From contig NW_024468910.1 of assembly GCF_011745365.1 (NCBI RefSeq), forward strand, positions 1,206,068 to 1,270,067: DNA of 64,000 nt, in the 5' to 3' direction. Source of the stretch: Cryphonectria parasitica EP155 (lineage: Eukaryota; Ascomycota; Sordariomycetes; Diaporthales; Cryphonectriaceae). Under the pieces are notes generated by a model. It was not told where the DNA came from. It did not search any database and saw only the letters and a list, made by a program, of their open reading frames with translations. The first letter of the stretch is position 1; each line of letters starts with the position of its first letter. The position numbers and the translations under genes were made by a program. Positions 46,294 to 56,299 of this stretch are shown here, one piece after another.

Positions 46294-46865
46294 GATAATC
46301 GCTCCGCCCCGAACTGAAGCTCAGGGGCTCCAGAAACCTCGCTCTCCGGAAAATCCTTCAGCTCAGAACGAGCTTCTCGAGCGCTAGAACGACCTCCACC
46401 ACCCTCAACATCACTCACATCGCCTAAAAAGGAATAATCTAACATACTATCAGAAGACCAGAAGAGTTCTCCCGAAGCCAAAACAGAGAATCTCTCAGGA
46501 AGGGAACCAACAGAGACACGAGCCTGCTGCTCCTTCGCCAGCTCCTCTGCCTCCACACAATCCAGCTCCTCGATCGTGTTCAGACCACAATGCACTGCAC
46601 GTGCCATTTTCTCAGCTCACAGCTTGCGCTGTTTCCGCAGCCGACGCACCTTGGCCGTGGCGCGCTCCAGCTCCTCCTCTGCGTTGTCAAGAGCAGCTTC
46701 AGCAGCGGAATGCTGAGCCACAATCTTTCCCACCTGCAACAGCGACAATCCGTGCATATCACAATTCCCACGCTTGTGCTTGATGCACTCCGTACAGCGT
46801 GACGAATCCTCCTCAGAAGCAAGGCAGCGAGCCTTGCAACCCTTGCAGAAAGAATACATCAGCAT
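46290..46865 (-). pseudogene. Antisense Cys-cluster/coiled-coil ORF, family A copy 3
   Basis: The best preserved copy: 191 codons in one minus-strand frame with a single TGA (46,616-46,614) that copy 4 reads as Trp (MWFEKM). Residues 7-35 hold six cysteines, C-x2-C-x3-C-x9-C-x2-C-x6-C (FCKGCKARC, then SSRCTECIKHKRGNCD), close to but not identical with a fungal Zn2Cys6 cluster. Residues about 50-80 are a heptad-like coiled coil (ALDNAEEELERATAKVRRLR). A second helix (LDCVEAEELAKEQQ) and an acidic/Ser-rich tail follow. This is the layout of a dimeric DNA-binding protein; function is inference. It lies tail-to-tail with pol, with stop codons overlapping by two bases. The local DNA is less AT-rich than the rest of the element. 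Confidence 0.75.
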
Positions 46866-47042
46866 TTCGATACAACGAGAAAGAGCAATAAGCTAGAGGG
46901 AGGTAGACTGTTCCGTCTTTTTGTAGCGAGCTTTATCGATTCTGCTCATTATTCGAATTAGAAAAGCAAGATTATGCACGAAAGGTTTGCTAGAATACTT
47001 ACAAAAGATCATTGGGAACAACAACTGATAGAAGGGAGATGA

Positions 47043-47505
47043 TATTATAACTCATCCAACATGCAAGTTATGAAACAAGTTACGAATAATAAAGATCAGA
47101 TGTCATAACTCAACGTCGGACAACCAACAAAGATTACGTAACCCAGAGTTAGGATTACAGGCTGTAACCAATCAGGAAGAGACTGGAGCAGTCGACAATC
47201 GGTTCTCACGATCCAGGCAGTGAACCGCAACAATCAGCCACCAACTCTTACGGTTTATACTGAAGAAATGGGTATATAAGAACACGTTCATTACCATTAG
47301 ATAGATTCAGTACATAGCTCTTCAGTTGTCAATCTAAGTATTCGGTCTTATACACTGAGTAGCCCCAAAGGCAGTGAATACTTGCAATGCTTATTGAGAC
47401 TTGTACGGTTCCGTATTCAAGGACTTGACACTTTGACACCGCTCTTGTTAGCATAAACCCCTTTGTATACTTTGGAATCTTCGGATTGCTGCAGTGCTCA
47501 TTACA
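47043..47505 (+). repeat. Family A copy 3, 3' LTR
   Basis: TATTATAACTC to CATTACA. It is paired with the LTR at 40,033; differences are largely C/T and G/A. Confidence 0.93.
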
Positions 47506-47510
47506 GTATA

Positions 47511-47798
47511 TAAGACTGAATACTTAGATTAACAACTGAAAAGCTATATACTGAATCTATCTAATGGTAATGAATATATTCTTATATATTCAGCTTTTCA
47601 GTATAGCTCATCTTAGCTTATTACTAATCCAGATAATCCGAGCTTATTGAATTATCTAATGATCTAGTAATTCATTCCTATTATAACTCTAATCCTGAAT
47701 TATATAATTAATATTTAGTTAGAACGTTAGATTCTTAACATCTAATTCTTATTATTCGTAATCTATTTCATAATCTGTATGTTGAATGAGTTATAACA
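47511..47798 (-). repeat. Family A copy 4, 3' LTR, second part
   Basis: Remainder of the reverse LTR after copy 3, ending GTTGAATGAGTTATAACA. It is followed by TCATCTCCCTTCTA, the complement of the purine tract, which confirms a minus-oriented element to the right. Confidence 0.88.
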
Positions 47799-47996
47799 TC
47801 ATCTCCCTTCTATTAGTCGTTATTCTCAATGATCTTTTGTAAGTATTCTAGCAAGTTTTCCGTATACATAATCTTGCCTTCCTAATTGAGATGTTGAATA
47901 GAATCAACAAATCTCGTATTTCCAAGTCTCGTTCTTGAAAGACCGAGGAATGTGAAAGTCTTCTTTTTGCTATTCTTCAAAATTCCTTTATTATAC

Positions 47997-48316
47997 TGTT
48001 GTGGTGGCCAGGGTGGTAGTCCGTGGGACGTGGAGTACAGTGGGTCAAGGGTCCTCATACATATAAAGGATACCACCTACTTTTCAAATTCTTTAGCTAT
48101 AAGCAACAATGAAGCATCCTTTCTCTTCTTTTCAATTTTGAACCCTTTGGACAGGTCTAAGACAGATTTTTCACCCTGTTCTTGCGCCCGTGTGGCCTTA
48201 GTTTGCTGTCCTCATCTGTACAGGCACGCTTGGATTGCACGAGCCCTTGCCCATTGCTTCGGCAGCTGTTTGTCCCTTTTTCTTTCGAGGGCGACTGCGC
48301 CCTAGTTCTGGTTCAA
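47997..48316 (+). repeat. Family C solo LTR
   Basis: TGTTGTGGTGGCC to CTGGTTCA, 320 bp, with a perfect 4-bp duplication ATAC (47,993-47,996; 48,317-48,320). No internal sequence is present, so it is a product of LTR-LTR recombination. It is far less AT-mutated than the copy 4 DNA around it. It sits just upstream of the antisense ORF. Confidence 0.93.
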
Positions 48317-48828
48317 TACTTTCCTATTCATTCTATAAGAGTTGGAATATTCCTTTCTATCAGATTTCTTCTCTCGATTCTTCTCATTGCGCTGAATGTG
48401 TTCGATTCAATCGTTCCTAATGTAATATACAGAGCGTTAGTTCTTCGGAGCTGCGCAAGATCGCTATCCAGTACTAAGAGCTGGAGGATGAGTTGCAGGC
48501 TGCTAAGAAGAAGGTTCTTCGGCTGCGCAAGCAGAAAAGAATGTGGTTTGAAAAGATGATACGCGCTATCCGCTGCAGCATTGACAATATGAAGAAGCTG
48601 GATTGCATCGAGGCTGAGGAGGCCGAAGAGGAATGTTATTGTGCTGTTATTGCTATGCAGAAAGCTGTGTTTGAGAAGTCAGCTGTGGCTGCTGAAGATT
48701 CTTTCTTTGAGAGATTTGACTGGAATTCTGTAGATATAAGGAATTCAGTAGTAGATTAGTCGGGTTTCCTGGAGAGTAAGGTTTCTAAGGCTCCTGGGTC
48801 TCGGTTCAGAGCGGAGCGATCATTCTAG
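48317..48828 (+). pseudogene. Antisense Cys-cluster/coiled-coil ORF, family A copy 4
   Basis: Third copy of the antisense ORF, here on plus because copy 4 is reversed. The initial ATG appears mutated to ATA directly after the solo LTR duplication. The cysteine segment is partly preserved (DSSHCAECVRFNRS then CNIQSV; earlier Cys replaced by Tyr). The coiled coil is clear (ELEDELQAAKKKVLRLRKQ), followed by MWFEKMIRAI and LDCIEAEEAEEE. Stop TAG at 48,826-48,828 overlaps the complement of the pol stop (48,825-48,827). An additional in-frame TAG is at 48,757. Confidence 0.68.
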
Positions 48829-50563
48829 ATACTAATTTCTTTTCTTTTCCAATACTCAGCTATTCTCTTCTGAGTATTTTTAATGTTTTTCTGTAGTTCC
48901 CATGAATTTTCGCTTGCTAAGTAATTTTTCCACTTGATGAGATATTCCCTCATGCTATCTGTGCTTCTATGCTTAAGGATTCTTTCTACTTCATACTCTG
49001 GTTCGTTATTTTCTACTTCTGCTGTATTGTCCGCTGATATTTCCTATGCTGCTAGTTCCAGCAGTAAGATGTAGAAAACCGGATATATTCTTATTCTATG
49101 AGATAATGCTAGCTTATAGTTAACTAGGGAAATCTGTTGCAAGATTTTGAATGATTCTAATTTCTTGTAATCAAGTTTATTGCTAGATTTAGTTATTTTG
49201 ATATTTTTTCGGAATAGATAGATCTTATTTCCTTTTTGTAGAATTGGTTTCTCAATCCTTTTGAAGTTTGCATACTGCATTATTCATTCTTGAACGAATT
49301 ATAATTCTAATTGAAATTCCTTCTAAACTTTCTTAATTCTTTTAATCCTTTTATCTGCAGCTTCTGCATCTGCTCTCAGCAGTGCCTTATAATAAGCTAT
49401 TGGATTATATCTATAGAATACGAAGAATAGTAACTTCTTTATTATACTCATATCTGCGCTATTATAAGCGAACTGTACAAGAGGTAACAGATTAATCCAA
49501 TTATTCTATTCCTAATTAATATAGTATTAAAGATATTATTCAACAATCTAATTCATTCTTTCTATCTATTCATTTATTTATAAATGAAATACTATGAATA
49601 TTTTATAGTATATTCCGAGCTATTTTATAAGCAAAGTTTAAAACTTTAAGTTGAACTTTCTATTTCTATCAGAAATTACTTCTTCTAGCATAATATAATT
49701 AGCAATAATCGTTCTAAGGAATGCATATACAAGTTCTTCTGCTATACTACTTTCCTTATAAGAGAGAAAGTAAGCATACTTGCTCAGTTTGCAAATCACT
49801 ACTAGAATATTATTATATTGCATCTTAGTTAAGAGTTCTCATAGGAAAGATAGCTTAGTAATGAAGTCTAGATTAATAAATTGCTAAATGATTATAGATA
49901 CTAGTAAGAAGTGCAATAGTTTATAAAGCTTATATTTCTTTGCTTTATTCTTTTTGCAGCTGTTGTATTATTATAGAATGCTCTCAATTCTGTTTCTGAA
50001 GCTTAGTAGATTCCAGTATCTTCTAATGCATTTGTAGATTGCTCTGATTCTCTGGTATTCATGCGCTGATATATTATATATATTCTTAATATAATTGTTT
50101 TGTTTATTTGAAGTTATCGATTCTGAATTCTTTTCCGAGAGTTTGATTCTAAGAATAATATTCAGCTCTTTATATACATTAACAAGATTTTCTAATTTAT
50201 CTTGGGCAAAGATGTTCTGTATATCTGAGGAATCTGTATTTCGATAATCTGATCTTCTACTAAGAGCATCTGCTTGTTCGTTCTCCAAGCTTTTGTAATG
50301 CATGATTCTGAAATCGAATTATAAGAGAAATTCTGCTTATCTAATTTGTTGCTTGTTCAAAATCTTGGTTATTATAAATATAGTTAGATTCTTGTAATCC
50401 GAGTGAACTGTAATTGAATGCTATGCGCTAATGAGGTAGTATTGCTATTCCTCAAAAGCTTTCACTATCGCTATGAGTTTCTGATTAGGAATTTCATAGT
50501 TAATTTCTGAGCTATTCAACTTTTTTGAAAAGTTGCTTATAATCCTTAAATATTCTTGATTAT

Positions 50564-50873
50564 TGTCAGGGTAAAAAGGGCACACAAGTGAGGTGAAGGG
50601 GTGTGAGCTGCTCCCAAGCTGCTCTGTTGATGCTTCCATTCAAAGGGACTACTGAATCTATCTCCCTCCTTCTCTTTTTCGCTGCTGGATCTGTTATTCC
50701 CCTTTCCCTTATATATATAATTAGCCTGGACTAGATGGGATAACAATGGCTTGATAGCTATGCAGCATCGTATGAGAGCGCTACTTCGGAGCGAAGCTCT
50801 TGCAGCAGCTCTAAATTGCTACCAGAGATTGCAAGGGCTACCTATTTTCTTTGTATGCATACAAGCTCTGATA
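50564..50873 (-). repeat. Family B 3' LTR
   Basis: 310 bp. It is similar to the partner at 57,553 with mainly transition differences; its outer end keeps TGTCAGGG while its inner end is mutated to TCTGATA. It contains a GAGAGCGCTACTTCGGAGCG-type GC-rich block near 50,770. Confidence 0.88.
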
Positions 50874-50995
50874 GAATCCTTTTTCTTCCAGATTCCTATT
50901 CCCAGGAACTATGTATCCGAGCTGCTCTTGCACGGATCTACAGATCTCTTCATACTTATTAATAGTTCTCTCATCAGTTGGTTCTTGTTATTGAG

Positions 50996-52312
50996 ATGCC
51001 TCGCTCTAGAAAGCTAAGTTTCCCTTCGCTGATAAGTTATATAATATTATGAAGATTGCTTTAGCGCTAGTGCAGCGCAGGTGCAGTGTTGTTACGAAGA
51101 CTGTACAGCTTGGCGCAATTGTTTATGCTACTGCAATCTCGGAATAGCTTCTAGAGCTAAATAATAGGGTTGCCTGAGATGCATGCGCTAGTGGGGCACT
51201 ATTGTTTCTTATTTCGCTTTCATGCCTGAATCCTCCTCTCTTTCTGTTTTCTCTTTTCTCAGCTATTATAGCAGCAGCAGCAGCAGCAATAATAACAACA
51301 ATAGCAGCAACAGCATAATATGTATATCCCTATTCTCTAAAGCATCATATAAAAGCTAATTCATTACAGATATCTTCTTTTATTGCTATTAATGCATCTG
51401 GGAAAGCTGCATCAGCTTCTAAGATCTCTGAGAATCAGACTGCTTCTGAAGCCTCGGAGGCTAGCAATGCCTCCTCCAGCGCTGTTGATGCGGTGCCCCC
51501 TCCTCGCCACCCTCTGCCCTCGAGCGCCCCCGCTGCTCCCGCATCCTCTCCCTCTCATAGCTGCTGCAGCGGTTGGTATAGTGGCTGCAAGGCTCCTGCT
51601 AGCAAGAAGCGCAAGAAGGCCTCTCTCTCGCCCTCGCCCTCTCTCTCGCCTCCCCTCGAGTCTCTCGAAACTCCTGCTCCGAAGGCCCCGCCTCCTGTTA
51701 CTCCCACAGCTTCCGTAAGTACTTATATATATCATGTATACAGCGCCGCGCTGATATTACTAAGCTATTAAGAGGAAGAAGATCCCCAAGAAACTGAGTG
51801 CGATGCATCCCCCTGCTAGCTGATACCAGGAGTGCATACATTGCTGCATTCAGAAGCCTAAGATCTGATGCTGGGATTAATCAGATGCGCTAGTTTCCTT
51901 GCTTTACAAATTCTCATATTGATTCATTATAAGCTTCAATACTTATTGTTTTCAGTATGCTCGCAGCAACCACTTCTGCTAGCTTATAAGTAGTATTATC
52001 TCTGCTTTCTCTTGTTTTTCATGCTGCTTACAAGCTACTATAGCTTCCTTATAAGGCGGATTTAGCTCTGAATAATGCTTGCTTCTTTGATCGAGAGCTG
52101 ACTGATGAGAATTTGCAGGATGTTCTCTAGCTGATGCGCTCTGTAAGCGCTGCTCCTGCGCCAGTAATCAGCGCATCTCCTGCTTCTGTTATGAGCGGGG
52201 AGTTGATATTGCTGCTTTAGCGCAGTATCAGCGCTCTGAAGATGCTAGCTGAAGCAGCTTGCAAGCTTTCTGAAGCAGCTTTCGAAGAGAGAGAATAATC
52301 TCTTTAAAAACT
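50996..52312 (+). pseudogene. Family B antisense gene, spliced, unrecognised
   Basis: Plus-strand gene opposite to family B gag-pol. Part 1 starts MPRSRK at 50,996 and, after an apparent one-base deletion near 51,012, continues AKFPFADKLYNIMKIAL and VVTKTVQLGAIVYATAISE. Part 2 (about 51,380-51,714) is a Ser/Ala/Pro-rich segment with the basic cluster SKKRKKASLS. It ends at a consensus donor GTAAGT (51,715); the acceptor AG is at 51,771-51,772, after a TACTAAG branch-like site, giving a 58-bp phase-0 intron. Part 3 begins RKKIPKKLSAMHPP, then QECIHCCIQKPKI, a cysteine motif. Part 4 (about 52,090-52,310) is helical (RELTDENLQDVL, LKMLAEAACKLSEAAFEERE). Stops are RIP-type. The GC content around 51,470-51,700 is markedly higher than in the rest of the element. 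Function unknown. Confidence 0.55.
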
Positions 52313-52449
52313 CTGAATAGGTAAGTATGCTTTTATAGTATGGGAAATAACTAGCACTGATTGCTACAATGCAGGAATATTGCTAACTTCTCGGATAGAT
52401 AAGCTATATAAGGATTTTTAGTTTTCCAATTAAAAATCAAACAGCTTCT

Positions 52450-55400
52450 GCGCTATATTATTACCGCTTTAATTATGCTTTGTATTCTTTAATCAATAAT
52501 CCATTATCAATAAATGCCTGTAGTTTCTATAAATTCTTATTGCTGCTATATTCCTTCTAATGTATAAGAAATTAGTAGTTTCTAGATAGCTCTCAGTATG
52601 CTAGAATAGCTTCTACCTTTCAATGCACTTCTTCCTCGAGATTGATATTAGGATGCATCTCAAGCTCTTCTTTATCTTGTTTATTGAAGTTCTTCAGAGC
52701 TACAATTGAAAAGATATTATAGATCTTATATTTCGCTAGCAATTCAAGCTTGTATGCTAATTCATACACTCCTACAATCTCCAGTACTCAAAAAGAGCTA
52801 AGATATTTATTTGCTAGTTTATTATTAATATTTTTTTAGCATAAATGCTTAGCTAAGATAAGAATAAGATTGCTAAAAGAAAATCTTTTATTAATATAGC
52901 ATTTATTATACTATCTGATATATGCTTATCTTGCATAATTGAAGCTTTTCTAAGCTTTCTTATAAGCTTTAGTAAGATCTTCGAGCTACTCTAAGATCTT
53001 AGAAATATAGCTTAAGCGCTGCATATTAATATCTATTAGTTTTATTAGTTGGAATTTATAAAGCAATATAGCAGATGATAATTCTGTTCTGCTATAGTCT
53101 ATGCTATTATATACTGCTTGTACAAGAAATAAGCGCTACATCCAATCTGCTTGAGAAAGGCTGTAATAAGTATGGAGGTATTGTTCGAGATTCTAGTTCT
53201 GCTGCTTAGTCTATTTATCTATTTGGGAGTGAAATGCAGTACTTAGGCGCTGCTTGGTTTCTAGATAGAAGCAGAAGTTAGTTTAGAAGTAGCTTGTAAA
53301 GAAGCTTTCTCTATCTAATATAATGCTTTCAGGAATGCTATAGAACTGATATATATATTATAGCATAATATCTACTAAGCTGCTGCTTATAAGCTATATT
53401 ATTATTAGAATATATAGAGTATATTTCAAGTATTTATTAATGATTATCAGAATAGTATTGTAAGCTTTATTATAGAAACTGATAAATCTGAGCAGATTAG
53501 TAATAAAGTCTATTAATATCTTAGCTTATAAGCAAGTTGCTAGTAATAAGAAACTAAGCAGGCTATATAAGCATTGTTTCCTCGTTTTTATTTGCTAGTA
53601 TACTATATACATATTAATATGCTTCTTCATATTCTTAGCTAATGCATTCTAATAATAATAATGAGAAATCATTTTAATAAACTTAGCTATACTGAGATAG
53701 CTAGCTATTGAATTATTATAATATGCTTTCAAAAGCTTCTTGCGAGTTAATGAATAGTTTAGCACAAATATACATTCTCTGAAATATAGCAAGCTCTTAA
53801 TAACTTGCTATAGCTCTATATCAGCTGTAGAGCTGCATATTCGCCTCTTGCACCAAGCTTCCATCTGAATAAAAACATCTTCTTATTGCAGTTATAGCAG
53901 ATATGCTCTCATTAGCTCTGCAAGCTGCTCCAGCATTATTGCTATGCTTTGCTCTACTGCTAGATATAGAAAAGTGATCAGTTTGCAATTCGATATCCAA
54001 GCAACATTAGTTGCTAAGCAGATATTCCGCTTTAACTTTGCGCTTTCGCTCGAATAGCAAAGAGCGTACTCTTGAAAATAGGAGATATTCAGATCTGCTA
54101 TCTGCTTAAACTCTGCGCTCTTGCTCAAATAGCGAAGAGCGCATACTCGAAAACAGAAGATATTCAGATCTGCTGCTTGCTCTACTCTTACTCTTCGAAT
54201 ATAATCAATATAAGGTTCTTTCTGATTCTTTAGATTCTTCATTATAATGAAATTGCTAAGGCTTTGTAGCTTCTGCTCAGCTTTCTCTTCTCCCTAATAA
54301 TTTAGCTGCTTAGATAACTCATTAGCTGGGTTAAACTTGCTGGGATAGTACTGGATAATGAGATTATATATACTGAAATCGTTTAGCTAGTGCAACTAGC
54401 AAGCAGATAGCTTCTATTTAGTCTTCTAATACTGCAAGTTGAGATAATCTATAAGAATGAATATAAGCTTAAGCAGATATAATAAATAATGCTGCTAGTT
54501 TGATATAGCGTTTACAATAGCTAATAGCTCGATATTCTCTATACTATACTGTATTTCTATTGAAAAGAGCTTCTTTGAATAAAAGATAATTGAATGCTAG
54601 CAGCTTTGAAATAGCTAAGCTAGCACAGCTCTTATAGCGAAAGCAGAAGCATTCGTTTCAACTCTTGTTAATAATGCAGCATTATAATAGCATAGCAATG
54701 AAGCTATTATAAAGAGTATGATTAGAGTTTTGAAAGCTACTCGAATGCAGTTCGAGAGCATAATTATGCCTATGCTGCTGCTTTGCAAAAGATTGATTAA
54801 TAATATAGCAATCTTGGAGTAGTTCTGTATAAATCGATAGTAGAATTTAGTAAATTTAAGAAATATCTGAATATTGCAAATAGTATATAGAAGCAGCTAT
54901 TGTATAATAGCTATAATATGCTTCTTATTCATACTGATTTCTTCTGAGAATACTATAAAGCTTAGGAATTCTATCTGTTATATATTGAACTTGCATTTTC
55001 TCAGGTTAAGATATAGCTTTTATTGCTATAGCTGCTTCAAAACTTCTTAAATATAGCTTATATGCTGCTTAGCATTATTACTGTAGATTAGGATATTATT
55101 CAGATAAACGATACAGATTATATTTACTAAGTCTGCTAGCGCTTTGTTGATATATGCTTGAAATATAGCTGAAGCATTAGTAAGACTAAAGAGCAGAATA
55201 TAGTATTCGAAATAGCTATATTTCGTATAAAAGGTAATCTTCTACTCGTTTCCTTTATGAATTCAGAGCTGATAGTATGCATTCTTAAGATTAAGCTTAG
55301 TATAGATTTGTATATAGCTCAGTTAATCGAGAATCTCAGCAATTAAAGGCAACGGAGTGCAGTTCTTGCATATAATTCAATTCAGCGCTCTATAATTCAT

Positions 55401-56250
55401 GCAGAAGCGCAGCTTGCTTCCTTTCTTTAGTACGAATAGTATAGGTGCGCTAGCAGAGCTGATCAAGGATTGAATTCATTCCTTAGCTAGCATTTCTTCC
55501 AAATATTTCTTAAGCACTTCTAGTTCAGCTGCAGAGAGAGCATACAAGAGCCTTCAGAGCAGTCTTGCTTCCTCTTCAAGCTTGATGCAATGATTAATAT
55601 CAGTATAGAATGCAAGCAACTTTAATGCTTCCTTCATGCATAGATTGATAAAGTTGCAATACTTAGAAAGCAGATGCAGCTCTAGCACTGCATCTTCTAG
55701 CTCAGCCTCGAGAGATAGATTTGATAAGCTTGGATAGTAATATGCTGCAAAAGCAACTCTTGCTCTCTCAAGCCCTTTCGCTATAATGCAGAGCTGAATC
55801 TGGAAGCGCTGAAGGAGAAATCTTCATTGCTTCATATCCTATCATATTACTGAGTTAATAATCTCAAGCTATAAGAACTCCAGAATCAAGCTAAGCTAGC
55901 TAATATCTGCTATTATAAAGCAATAGCGCTACTTTCTAAATGTTTCTAAGCTATTTATAATCTTTATATTAATAGAGCAGCTGCTGTATATAATAATAGC
56001 TTTCTAATTAATTGAGATGAGCTTGAAGTATGCTTTAAAAGATTAGTTCTGCGCCAGAGCTTCGGCTAAGCAGCGATCAATCAGGTTCTCCTCTGCTCCC
56101 GAGTTAACTAATTTATATATATGCTTCCTTTTGTTTCCGAGCAACAGCTTTGCATGAATGATAAGCTAGCAAGGCTTCTGCTCAGCATCTCCTCAGCTCT
56201 GTTGCATGGCTATTGCTATCTTGTTAGCCTGCTTGCAGCTATTTGCTGTA
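52450..56250 (-). pseudogene. Family B pol (RT, RNase H, integrase)
   Basis: RT lies at about 55,450-55,080 on minus: VLFVLKKGSKLRFCMNYRAL, ILDLSYIQIYTKLNLKNAYY-type segments, SLTNASAIFQAYINKAL and the catalytic motif CIVYLNNILIYS with the Asp pair changed to Asn-Asn. RNase H/connection continues to about 54,300. The integrase-like part is about 53,800-52,500 (ILANKNEETMLIQPAQ near 53,600). Exact limits are uncertain and stops are numerous. No chromodomain was recognised. Confidence 0.7.
54010..54195 (-). repeat. In-frame 75-bp tandem duplication in family B pol
   Basis: On minus, a 25-residue unit starting ADLNI occurs twice in succession (ADLNIFCFRVCALRYLSKSA, then ADLNISYFQEYALCYSSESA). 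It lies between the RNase H and integrase regions. Being in frame, it may predate inactivation. Confidence 0.75.
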
Positions 56251-56299
56251 TGCTTCTTCTTTCTGCAAATCCAATATTCTGCTTCTAAGCAACTGAAAC

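Larger units (their letters stand above)
40033..47505 (+). mobile_element. Family A copy 3, complete Ty3/Gypsy chromovirus
   Basis: This 7,473-bp element is bounded by two 463-bp LTRs (40,033-40,495; 47,043-47,505) and a perfect TSD GTATA (40,028-40,032; 47,506-47,510), inserted in the LTR of copy 4. The LTRs differ mostly by transitions. The order is gag with CCHC, RT, RNase H, integrase and chromodomain on plus, then an antisense ORF on minus, a purine tract (ATAGAAGGGAGATGA) and the 3' LTR. The best preserved family A copy, but gag and pol carry many stops, so it is not autonomous as it stands. Confidence 0.95.
47799..50563 (-). mobile_element. Family A copy 4, truncated, minus strand
   Basis: Read from right to left it covers RNase H (about 50,560-50,270), the linker, integrase (QYNNILVVICKLSKYAYFL near 49,820), the GPY-like region and the chromodomain (about 49,010-48,880), then the antisense ORF and the 3' LTR. 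Everything upstream of RNase H (RT, gag and 5' LTR) is missing. The element ends abruptly at the family B LTR (50,564). It contains a family C solo LTR at 47,997-48,316. RIP-type stops throughout. Confidence 0.85.

Noticed and set aside
51264..51320. CAG/CAA-rich tract as part of a polyglutamine protein
   Set aside because: No convincing frame runs through it; it behaves as a microsatellite, like the CAG run at about 20,970-20,992.
51412..51735. Arg/Gly-rich minus-strand ORF opposite the GC-rich part of the family B antisense gene
   Set aside because: It is a mirror of the Ser/Pro/Ala-rich plus frame, which has intron structure and continues into further coding segments.
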